Below, piece after piece: positions 1 through 5,760 of a stretch of DNA of 5,760 bases (position 1 is the stretch's first letter; each line of letters opens with the position of its first letter). Origin of the DNA: Litoreibacter sp. (GTDB taxonomy: Bacteria > Pseudomonadota > Alphaproteobacteria > Rhodobacterales > Rhodobacteraceae); the NCBI GenBank assembly GCA_013042765.1, contig JABDPP010000412.1, positions 1-5,760 on the forward strand. Direction: 5' to 3'. The notes under the pieces are model-generated. The model saw nothing but the letters and a program-made list of their open reading frames with translations, did no database searches and was not told the DNA's origin. The translations under genes and the position numbers were made by a program.

Positions 1-657
1 GGGAATTTGTTTCCCGGAATAGTCAAAGAAACCACCCGAGTTCTCAGGGGTGAGCGTCTCCACCACATCGACCAGATTACTTGCGGCGATGGAGGCTGGT
101 ACGGTCTTGTGATGACCCGCATATTTGGCGGTAAAGGGTGTCTCTACGGTGCCGGGGTGCAAACAGATACAGATGGCCTGCTTATGGGTTCGCTTCAGTT
201 CTATCGACGCGCCGTGGATCAATTGGTTCAGGGCGGCCTTTGCTGTTCGATAGGAATGCCACCCGCCGATCTGGTTGTCGCCGATTGAACCGACCCGGGC
301 AGAGATAGCCGCGAAAACCGCGCGCCTGTCGCGGGGCAGAAGTCGCAGGCTGTGCTTGAGAATCAGCGCCGGGCCAACTGCGTTGACTCGGAACTGATCG
401 ACCATCGCCGAAGCGGTCAGAGCCTTGATGCCCTTTTCCGGTTCTGCTTCGTTCACCACCAGTGCGCCGGTCGCGACGACCACAACGTCAAAATCGCCTG
501 AAAGGCCGCCCAATGCGTCTGCAATCGAAACTTCGTTGGTAACGTCGAGGCCATCGGTGCTCCGCGACAGGCCGGTCACCTGATAGCCGCGAGCCCGCAG
601 GGCCTGTGCCAGTGCCGCGCCGATCCCGCCACTCATTCCGATGATAAGAGCTTTCAT
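1..657 (-). CDS. Short-chain dehydrogenase/reductase, C-factor-like (3' end cut by window edge)
   Basis: Reading the minus strand from ATG at 657-655 gives 219 open codons with no stop before base 1. Seen: a Rossmann dinucleotide motif GMSGGIG at residues 7-13 after the first beta strand; VATGA (61-65) where classical SDRs have NNAG; the structural Asn in VNAVGP (91-96); and the catalytic group Ser119 (ISARVGSI), Tyr136 and Lys140 (YRTAK). HPGTVETPF (167-175) is the usual PG motif after the active site. Arg32 just after strand 2 suggests NADP(H) preference (inference). A GGGAGG Shine-Dalgarno lies at 669-664, six bases before the ATG, which supports this start. The protein resembles the small SDRs related to myxobacterial CsgA; these usually end soon after a GxxIPW-like motif, and here the window stops at GKQIP, so probably only one or a few residues are missing. 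The substrate cannot be told. The gene is divergent from leuA and functionally unlinked as far as can be seen. Confidence 0.9.
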   Translation of the reverse strand, partial: MKALIIGMSGGIGAALAQALRARGYQVTGLSRSTDGLDVTNEVSIADALGGLSGDFDVVVVATGALVVNEAEPEKGIKALTASAMVDQFRVNAVGPALILKHSLRLLPRDRRAVFAAISARVGSIGDNQIGGWHSYRTAKAALNQLIHGASIELKRTHKQAICICLHPGTVETPFTAKYAGHHKTVPASIAASNLVDVVETLTPENSGGFFDYSGKQIP

Positions 658-678
658 TGCGAGCCTCCCAGGTTGCGA

Positions 679-706
679 GACCTAGCCTTGTGTGCCCAGT
701 GGTCAA
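679..706 (-). promoter_or_regulatory. Possible promoter of the SDR gene
   Basis: On the minus strand TTGACC (706-701) is followed after 16 bases by TAGGTC (684-679), which would start transcription about 15 bases before the SDR ATG. The -35 is good, but the -10 matches the consensus at only two or three positions. This is a tentative call resting on position and the -35 box. The rest of 658-780 shows no other gene or repeat that I can support. Confidence 0.25.
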
Positions 707-787
707 CGCCGCTTAGAAGGACGGACCCCTCTTAGGCTTATCGTTCAGCTCGGGTGCCACGATCCCGTTTGCGATGTCAATTTTTGG

Positions 788-816
788 GTTTTCTTTTGGC
801 CACTGTCGCGTATTAT
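788..816 (+). promoter_or_regulatory. Candidate leu leader / leuA promoter (-10 box TATTAT)
   Basis: TATTAT at 811-816 is a five-of-six match to the sigma-70-type -10 box, in an otherwise GC-rich context. The T-rich stretch at 781-797 lies at the -35 distance, but holds no convincing -35 hexamer: with a 17-base spacer the hexamer is GTTTTC at 788-793. The first purine at +1 spacing after the -10 is A824, the first base of the leader-peptide ATG. The position immediately before a Leu-rich leader ORF supports the call; the poor -35 weakens it. Confidence 0.4.
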
Positions 817-823
817 TTGCGTC

Positions 824-907
824 ATGAACGCATGTCCTCATACCACCCCTGAGCCGGCCTTTTGCCGGACCGACCTGCATGCGCTCCTTCTTCTTAGCAG
901 CCTCTGA
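824..907 (+). CDS. leuL: leu leader peptide (27 aa, four tandem Leu codons)
   Basis: ATG at 824 opens a 27-residue frame that ends in TGA at 905-907, 79 bases before leuA. Its last ten residues read LHALLLLSSL: six of these are Leu, and four are consecutive (CTC CTT CTT CTT at 884-895). By my reading, none of the roughly 37 Leu codons in leuA is CTT, so the run uses a codon that looks rare here, as expected for a sensor of charged tRNA-Leu. No Shine-Dalgarno precedes the ATG. The -10 box at 811-816 would place the transcript start on or next to A824, so translation may be leaderless; as I recall, the trpL leader of Sinorhizobium meliloti works this way. Residue composition, position before leuA and the competing RNA stems around it all fit an attenuator peptide. 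The peptide itself probably has no function beyond being translated. The symbol leuL is by role, not by sequence match to the enterobacterial leader. Confidence 0.7.
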   Translation: MNACPHTTPEPAFCRTDLHALLLLSSL

Positions 908-950
908 GCGTGCCATTCGGCGCGACCGCTCAGGGGGATGAAGCGCCGGA
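846..950 (+). promoter_or_regulatory. Putative leucine attenuator RNA with mutually exclusive stems
   Basis: Segment A (846-854, CCCCTGAGC) and segment B (901-910, CCTCTGAGCG) are near-copies, and both are complementary to segment C (927-936, CGCTCAGGGG). A:C gives nine Watson-Crick pairs; B:C gives ten pairs including one wobble. They cannot both form. B overlaps the leader stop codon and begins six bases after the Leu run, so a ribosome stalled on Leu codons would cover B and leave C free for A. A local hairpin CCGGC/GCCGG (854-858/864-868, loop CTTTT) precedes the Leu codons. A further stem TTCGGCGC/GCGCCGGA (916-923/943-950, one wobble) would hold C in its loop or form a pseudoknot with B:C. 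No U-run follows any stem, so a classical intrinsic terminator is not shown; Rho-dependent or other control is possible. The regulatory role is inferred. Confidence 0.5.
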
Positions 951-986
951 CAGTCAAAGCTAAGAAAACCGGAAGAGATATCAGAA

Positions 987-2558
987 ATGACCAATAAAGC
1001 AGATCAAGATCGTGTCATGATTTTTGACACAACTTTGCGTGACGGTGAGCAATCCCCCGGCGCGACCATGAGCCATGAAGAAAAGCTGGAGATCGCCAAC
1101 CTGCTCGACGAAATGGGCGTTGACATAATCGAGGCCGGCTTCCCGATCGCCTCCGAAGGGGATTTCCGGGCTGTCAGCGAAATTTCACGGCAGACCCAGA
1201 ACGCCGTGATCTGCGGCCTCGCGCGAGCCAACTACAAGGACATCGACCGATGCTGGGAAGCTGTCCAGCACGCGAAGAAGCCGCGGATCCATACCTTTAT
1301 CGGAACCTCGCCCCTGCATCGCGCGATCCCGAACCTGAACATGGACGAGATGGCGGACCGGATCCACGAGACCGTAACCCATGCGCGCAACCTGTGTGAC
1401 AACGTGCAATGGTCACCAATGGATGCGACGCGGACCGAGGAGGATTACCTCTGCCGCGTGGTCGAAATCGCGATCAAGGCCGGCGCGACGACGATCAATA
1501 TTCCCGACACGGTTGGCTATACTGCCCCGCGCGAAAGCGCCGCGCTGATCCGCATGTTGATTGAAAGAGTTCCAGGCGCGGACGAGGTCGTTTTTGCGAC
1601 CCATTGCCATAACGATCTGGGCATGGCGACGGCCAATTCGTTGGCGGCTGTGGAAGCCGGCGCGCGCCAGATCGAATGTACGATCAACGGCCTGGGCGAG
1701 CGGGCAGGCAATACGGCTCTGGAAGAGGTCGTCATGGCGCTCAAGGTCCGCAACGACATCATGCCTTTCCGTACAGGGATCGACACGACCAGGATCATGA
1801 ATATCTCGCGTCGCGTGGCTGCGGTGAGTGGTTTCCCAGTGCAGTTCAACAAAGCGATTGTTGGCAAGAACGCTTTTGCGCACGAGAGCGGTATCCATCA
1901 GGATGGCATGCTCAAGAATGCAGAGACCTTTGAGATCATGCGGCCGGAAGATGTTGGCCTGACCGAAACCAATCTGGTGATGGGCAAGCATTCCGGGCGG
2001 GCGGCGTTGCGCTCCAAGCTGGCCGATTTGGGCTACGATTTGGGCGACAATCAGCTCAAGGATGTGTTCGTTCGGTTCAAGGCGCTGGCAGACCGCAAGA
2101 AGGAAGTCTACGACGACGACCTGATCGCGCTGATGCGCGATACCGCCGCAGATGAGCAATCCGACCGCTTACAGCTGAAATCTCTGAAGGTTGTCTGTGG
2201 CACCGAGGGCCCGCAAACGGCGGACCTGACCCTGATCGTGGATGGTGAGGAGAAATCAGTTCATTCCACCGGCGATGGTCCGGTCGATGCGGCATTCAAC
2301 GCGGTGAAGTCGATATTTGCACACAAGGCACGTCTGCAACTCTACCAGGTGCACGCTGTGACCGAGGGAACCGATGCGCAGGCAACGGTTAGCGTTCGGA
2401 TGGAAGAGGACGGCAAGATCGCGACTGGGCAATCCGCTGATACCGATACTGTCGTGGCATCGGTCAAAGCCTATGTGAATGCGCTCAATCGATTGCTCAT
2501 CCGACGCGAAAAATCGGGTCCGGACGTGGCCGAGGTTTCCTATAAGGATGTCTCCTGA
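987..2558 (+). CDS. leuA: 2-isopropylmalate synthase
   Basis: The 523-residue product condenses acetyl-CoA with 2-oxoisovalerate to 2-isopropylmalate, the first committed step of leucine synthesis, in the cytoplasm. The N-terminal TIM-barrel carries the family signature DTTLRDGEQSPGA (14-26), with metal-ligand candidate Asp14 and catalytic Arg18. The remaining metal ligands are His206 and His208 (THCHND) and Asn242 (GERAGNT). The linker region shows HESGIHQDG (299-307) and MGKHSGRAAL (332-341). The C-terminal dimer domain, about residues 395-510, contains the STGDGPVDAAF motif (427-437) of the leucine-binding feedback module. Length is normal for the long bacterial LeuA form. The start is supported by GGAAGAG at 971-977, nine bases before ATG, and by the conserved motif beginning at residue 14. 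Expression is probably controlled by the upstream Leu leader. The homologous homocitrate and citramalate synthases are less likely, given the close match to LeuA motifs and the leucine leader. Confidence 0.97.
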   Translation: MTNKADQDRVMIFDTTLRDGEQSPGATMSHEEKLEIANLLDEMGVDIIEAGFPIASEGDFRAVSEISRQTQNAVICGLARANYKDIDRCWEAVQHAKKPRIHTFIGTSPLHRAIPNLNMDEMADRIHETVTHARNLCDNVQWSPMDATRTEEDYLCRVVEIAIKAGATTINIPDTVGYTAPRESAALIRMLIERVPGADEVVFATHCHNDLGMATANSLAAVEAGARQIECTINGLGERAGNTALEEVVMALKVRNDIMPFRTGIDTTRIMNISRRVAAVSGFPVQFNKAIVGKNAFAHESGIHQDGMLKNAETFEIMRPEDVGLTETNLVMGKHSGRAALRSKLADLGYDLGDNQLKDVFVRFKALADRKKEVYDDDLIALMRDTAADEQSDRLQLKSLKVVCGTEGPQTADLTLIVDGEEKSVHSTGDGPVDAAFNAVKSIFAHKARLQLYQVHAVTEGTDAQATVSVRMEEDGKIATGQSADTDTVVASVKAYVNALNRLLIRREKSGPDVAEVSYKDVS

Positions 2559-2565
2559 TTGCAAC

Positions 2566-3748
<1,183 letters not shown>

Positions 3749-3756
3749 GCCGCCCT

Positions 3757-3828
3757 ATGATCGGTCAACGCCCGTTTGATCAGGCGCTGGGCGCAGAGGC
3801 GAAACCGGGGGTCGTGCAGGTGAGCTGA
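3757..3828 (+). CDS. Possible small ORF filling the mreB-mreC gap (23 aa)
   Basis: The 81-base gap between mreB and mreC is almost wholly occupied by an open frame from ATG 3757 to TGA 3826-3828. It starts 8 bases after the mreB stop and ends one base before the mreC ATG. The peptide begins MIGQRPFDQALG and I recognise no family. It has no evident Shine-Dalgarno and could easily be open by chance at this size. A small bulged hairpin (GGTCAAC 3763-3769 with GTTtGATC 3774-3781, loop GCCC) overlaps its start region. If translated, it could couple mreC translation to mreB. Confidence 0.2.
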   Translation: MIGQRPFDQALGAEAKPGVVQVS

Positions 3829-3829
3829 A

Positions 3830-4738
3830 ATGGCAAGAGACCAACGCGGACAGGAAGAATATGGTCGCCCCATCAGACGCATTCTGATTGGTTTTCTGGT
3901 CTTGCTGATGCTTGCTGTTTTCACGGTCTGGCGGGTCGACAGTCCAAGAATGGAGAGGTTCCGGAGTGCGGTTGTCGACCAGGTGGTTCCGAATTTCGAT
4001 TGGGCGTTTGTGCCCGTCACCAAAGTCTTGCACATGTTCGAGAATTTCCAGTCCTATACGCGAATTTATGAGCAAAATCAGGAGCTTCGACGCGAGGTTC
4101 AGCAACTCAAAGCTTGGCGTGAGGCTGCACTCCAGCTTGAGCAGGAAAACGCACGCCTTCTGGATCTGAACAAAGTCCGCCTGAACGCGCAGCTGACCTA
4201 TGTTACCGGCGTCGTCATGACCGATAACGGATCCCCTTTTCGGCGGTCCGTGTTGCTCAACGTTGGCGCACGAGACGGCATTCAGGACGGCTGGGCGACG
4301 ATGGACGGACTCGGGCTCGTCGGCCGAATTTCCGGGGTCGGAAAGAAAACCAGCCGGGTCATACTTCTGACGGACACGAACAGCCGGATCCCGATCACGA
4401 TCCAACCCTCAGGGCAGAAGGCGCTTCTGGTCGGCGATAACACGCTCGCGCCGCCCATCGATATCGTAGAGAGCATCGAGGACGTGCGTGCAGGGGATCG
4501 GGTCGTAACCTCGGGAGACGGCAAAGTTTTCCCTGCGGACATATTGGTGGGGCAGATCACCCGCGGGCCCGATCGCCGTTTCCGGGTGCGGCTGGCCGCA
4601 GACTACGGCAGGTTGGAGTTCCTCCGGGTATTGCGGACACCGCCAGAGGACCCCATCGAGTCCACGGGCAACCTGATTGCGATCGATGAGCCGGCGATCA
4701 GCACGGTCGAGGTGCAGGAGGAGGGATCTGATGGTTGA
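3830..4738 (+). CDS. mreC: Rod shape-determining protein MreC
   Basis: A 302-residue bitopic membrane protein that links MreB and MreD to PBP2 and activates wall synthesis from the periplasmic side. A basic cytoplasmic N-terminus (RRPIRR-like, to about residue 17) precedes one membrane segment at about 18-35. A charged, heptad-like region follows at about 70-112 (EQNQELRREVQQLKAWREAA), the dimerising coiled coil. The beta-domain pair fills about 122-270, with the family-typical DGLGLVGRISGVG (159-171) and AGDRVVTSGDGKVFPADILVGQI (221-243 region). The acidic C-terminal tail (SIDE-like, 277-302) is probably flexible. ATG 3830 is preceded by AGGTGAG at 3818-3824, five bases away. The 3' end overlaps mreD by 8 bases. 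Length and domain order are normal. Confidence 0.95.
   Translation: MARDQRGQEEYGRPIRRILIGFLVLLMLAVFTVWRVDSPRMERFRSAVVDQVVPNFDWAFVPVTKVLHMFENFQSYTRIYEQNQELRREVQQLKAWREAALQLEQENARLLDLNKVRLNAQLTYVTGVVMTDNGSPFRRSVLLNVGARDGIQDGWATMDGLGLVGRISGVGKKTSRVILLTDTNSRIPITIQPSGQKALLVGDNTLAPPIDIVESIEDVRAGDRVVTSGDGKVFPADILVGQITRGPDRRFRVRLAADYGRLEFLRVLRTPPEDPIESTGNLIAIDEPAISTVEVQEEGSDG
4716..4725 (+). promoter_or_regulatory. mreD ribosome binding site inside the mreC 3' end
   Basis: AGGAGGAGGG lies within the last codons of mreC, five bases before ATG 4731. It is the strongest Shine-Dalgarno in the window and decides the mreD start in favour of 4731 over the in-frame upstream ATGs at 4677 and 4686, which would read through it. 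Confidence 0.75.
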
Positions 4739-5270
4739 TCCTGCTGCCTCCCGCCGCTGGATGTTTCGTGGTCTTTTCCTTGCCACCTGCGCTTGTGTGA
4801 TGTTCATCCAGATGTTGCCGTTGCGGACTACCCCGGCCTTGCTGCCTGCGCCGGATCTTCTGTTTGCGGTCGCGGCGGTTCTCATCATGCGACGCCCCGC
4901 TTATGTGCCGGTCTTGCTGGTCGTTGGGGTGTTCTTCCTTGCTGACTTGCTCTACTTGCGCCCGCCGGGGCTCTGGACTGCGATCGTACTCGTCGCGACG
5001 GAATTTCTGAGACGGCGATCAGTGGCGCCGACAGAATTCCCGTTTCTTGTCGAGTTTGCTGTTTTCAGTGGGGTCTTCACGGCCATGGTTGCCGGTAACG
5101 CCGTTACCCAGCTGGTGTTTGGCCTGACGCCCCCAGATCTGGCGACTCTCGCGCTTCACGTTCTGGTCACGATGGCCGCTTATCCCTTTGTGATCGCGTT
5201 TTCACATTTTATCCTCGGGATCAGAAGAGCCCGGCCCAGTGACTTGAAGAGCGGAGAAGCAGTGATATGA
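4731..5270 (+). CDS. mreD: Rod shape-determining protein MreD
   Basis: A small polytopic membrane protein of 179 residues, the third core component of the Mre complex. It is strongly hydrophobic, with membrane segments at about 11-29, 40-53, 58-76, 80-93, 105-127 and 136-163. PDLLFAVAAVLIMRRP (41-56), then a loop and DLLYLRPPGLWTAI (72-85), matches the MreD pattern in which the second and third helices carry the conserved PDL and LxD(L/A) motifs. The C-terminus is short and basic. Starting at 4731 gives the family length; the upstream ATG at 4677 would add 18 mostly Arg/Ser residues from the mreC overlap frame and is rejected. The start overlaps the mreC stop by 8 bases and the stop overlaps mrdA by 4 (ATGA), pointing to coupled translation. 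Sequence conservation in MreD is low, so context carries much of the call. Confidence 0.93.
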   Translation: MVDPAASRRWMFRGLFLATCACVMFIQMLPLRTTPALLPAPDLLFAVAAVLIMRRPAYVPVLLVVGVFFLADLLYLRPPGLWTAIVLVATEFLRRRSVAPTEFPFLVEFAVFSGVFTAMVAGNAVTQLVFGLTPPDLATLALHVLVTMAAYPFVIAFSHFILGIRRARPSDLKSGEAVI

Positions 5271-5760
5271 GGCGCTCGCCAAAGGATACCGAAGATAGCT
5301 CTCGCCGGATAACTCGGCGGGGCTTGATTCTCGGGGGCGGGATGATCTCTTTCGCGGGCTTGCTGGGACTGCGCATGCGCCACCTGCAGGTGGATCAGGC
5401 CGATCAGTTCAGGCTTCTGGCTGAAGAAAACCGGATCAATATCAGGCTTTTGCCCCCAGCGCGTGGACTGATTTTCGACCGCAACGGTGTGCTGATTGCC
5501 GGAAACGAGCAGAACTACCGCGTTGTCATGGTGCGCGACGAGGTCGACGACCCGGAACGCACGTTGCAGGATCTGAGCCGGATCATTCCTCTTACACCCG
5601 AAGATCTCGACCGTGCGCGGGAGGAACTTCGCAAACGCTCGCGGCTGGTGCCGGTGACGATCGCGGACCGTTTGAGTTGGGAAGACCTGAGCCAGGTCGC
5701 GGTGAACGCGCCGGCGCTCCCGGGCATCACGCCAGAGTTCGGTCTGAGCCGCTACTACCC
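5267..5760 (+). CDS. mrdA: Penicillin-binding protein 2, N-terminal part (cut by window edge)
   Basis: 164 complete codons of the elongasome class B transpeptidase, which cross-links lateral-wall peptidoglycan in the periplasm; the full family protein is about 600-650 residues. Seen: a cytoplasmic basic tail (1-18), one uncleaved membrane anchor at about 19-37, then the start of the pedestal (PBP dimer) domain with the signature PPARGLIFDRNGVLIA (63-78), followed by the ENEQNYR-like segment NEQNYRVV (80-87). TIADRLSWEDLSQVAVNAPALPGI (131-154 region) and FGLSRYY (158-164) match PBP2 rather than FtsI/PBP3. The active-site SxxK, SxN and KTG motifs lie beyond the window. GGAGAAG at 5253-5259, seven bases before ATG 5267, and the ATGA overlap with mreD fix the start. 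The anchor is preceded by TRRGLIL (16-22), which resembles a twin-arginine motif. rodA is expected downstream but is not visible. Confidence 0.95.
   Translation, partial: MRRSPKDTEDSSRRITRRGLILGGGMISFAGLLGLRMRHLQVDQADQFRLLAEENRINIRLLPPARGLIFDRNGVLIAGNEQNYRVVMVRDEVDDPERTLQDLSRIIPLTPEDLDRAREELRKRSRLVPVTIADRLSWEDLSQVAVNAPALPGITPEFGLSRYY

Noticed and set aside
7..288. 93-codon plus-strand open frame opposite the SDR gene
   Set aside because: The minus strand carries a complete set of SDR motifs over the same bases; this frame has no recognisable features.
692..823. Upstream extension of the leader-peptide frame
   Set aside because: It lies before the TATTAT box and shows no ribosome binding site; the Leu-rich leader starting at 824 explains the frame better.
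901..936. Classical intrinsic terminator
   Set aside because: The stem is strong, but the following bases are GATGAAGCGC with no U-run, so it is reported only as part of a putative attenuator.
884..977. Pairing of the Leu codons (UUCUUCU) with the leuA Shine-Dalgarno (GGAAGAG), as translational sequestration
   Set aside because: Only seven isolated pairs, two of them wobbles, across a long gap; pyrimidine runs pair with any Shine-Dalgarno. Too weak next to the 9-10 bp alternative stems.
713..994. Minus-strand frame across the leuA upstream region
   Set aside because: It overlaps the leader, the attenuator stems and the leuA start, has a low-complexity charged composition, and matches no family known to me.
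1413..2159. 248-codon open frame on the minus strand, antisense to leuA
   Set aside because: It is opposite the conserved core of leuA, has no recognisable motif and no convincing start signal.
4677..4730. Longer mreD start
   Set aside because: The extension is Arg/Ser-rich mreC overlap in another frame and would run through the strong AGGAGGAGGG site that serves ATG 4731.

Overview
This window comes from a high-GC alphaproteobacterium, most likely a member of the Rhodobacteraceae (Roseobacter/Rhodobacter group). The evidence is the style of the MreB, MreD and PBP2 proteins, the gene order leuA - mreB - mreC - mreD - mrdA, and the codon usage. No species call is possible from sequence alone. 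I see no mobile element, tRNA, rRNA, CRISPR array or sign of horizontal transfer; this is a chromosomal housekeeping region.

Layout. (1) Bases 1-657, minus strand: a short-chain dehydrogenase/reductase cut by the left window edge just before its C-terminus. (2) Bases 658-986: a divergent control region. It holds a weak possible SDR promoter and, on the plus strand, what looks like a complete leucine attenuator: a TATTAT box, a 27-residue leader peptide with four consecutive Leu codons, and three RNA segments that can form mutually exclusive stems. (3) Bases 987-2558: leuA, 2-isopropylmalate synthase, the first committed step of leucine biosynthesis. (4) Bases 2559-2704: leuA 3' hairpin, candidate mreB promoter and a strong hairpin in the mreB 5' untranslated region. 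(5) Bases 2705-5760: the cell-shape operon mreB, mreC, mreD and the start of mrdA (PBP2), which runs off the right edge. mreC/mreD and mreD/mrdA overlap by 8 and 4 bases, so they are probably translationally coupled.

How the genes work together. LeuA is expected to be controlled by leucine twice: allosterically through its C-terminal domain (family knowledge) and, I infer, at the transcript level through the leader. MreB, MreC, MreD and PBP2 form the elongasome: cytoplasmic MreB filaments are linked through the membrane proteins MreC and MreD to the periplasmic transpeptidase PBP2, which cross-links lateral-wall peptidoglycan. rodA is expected just beyond the right edge, but is not seen.

The most interesting item is the leu leader. 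Three of its four tandem Leu codons are CTT, a codon I do not find among the roughly 37 Leu codons of leuA. It has no Shine-Dalgarno, and the -10 box is placed so that transcription could start on the A of its ATG. Its flanks carry two near-identical segments competing for one partner. No U-tract follows any of the stems, so the mechanism is open. I found no evidence for a wholly new type of system here.
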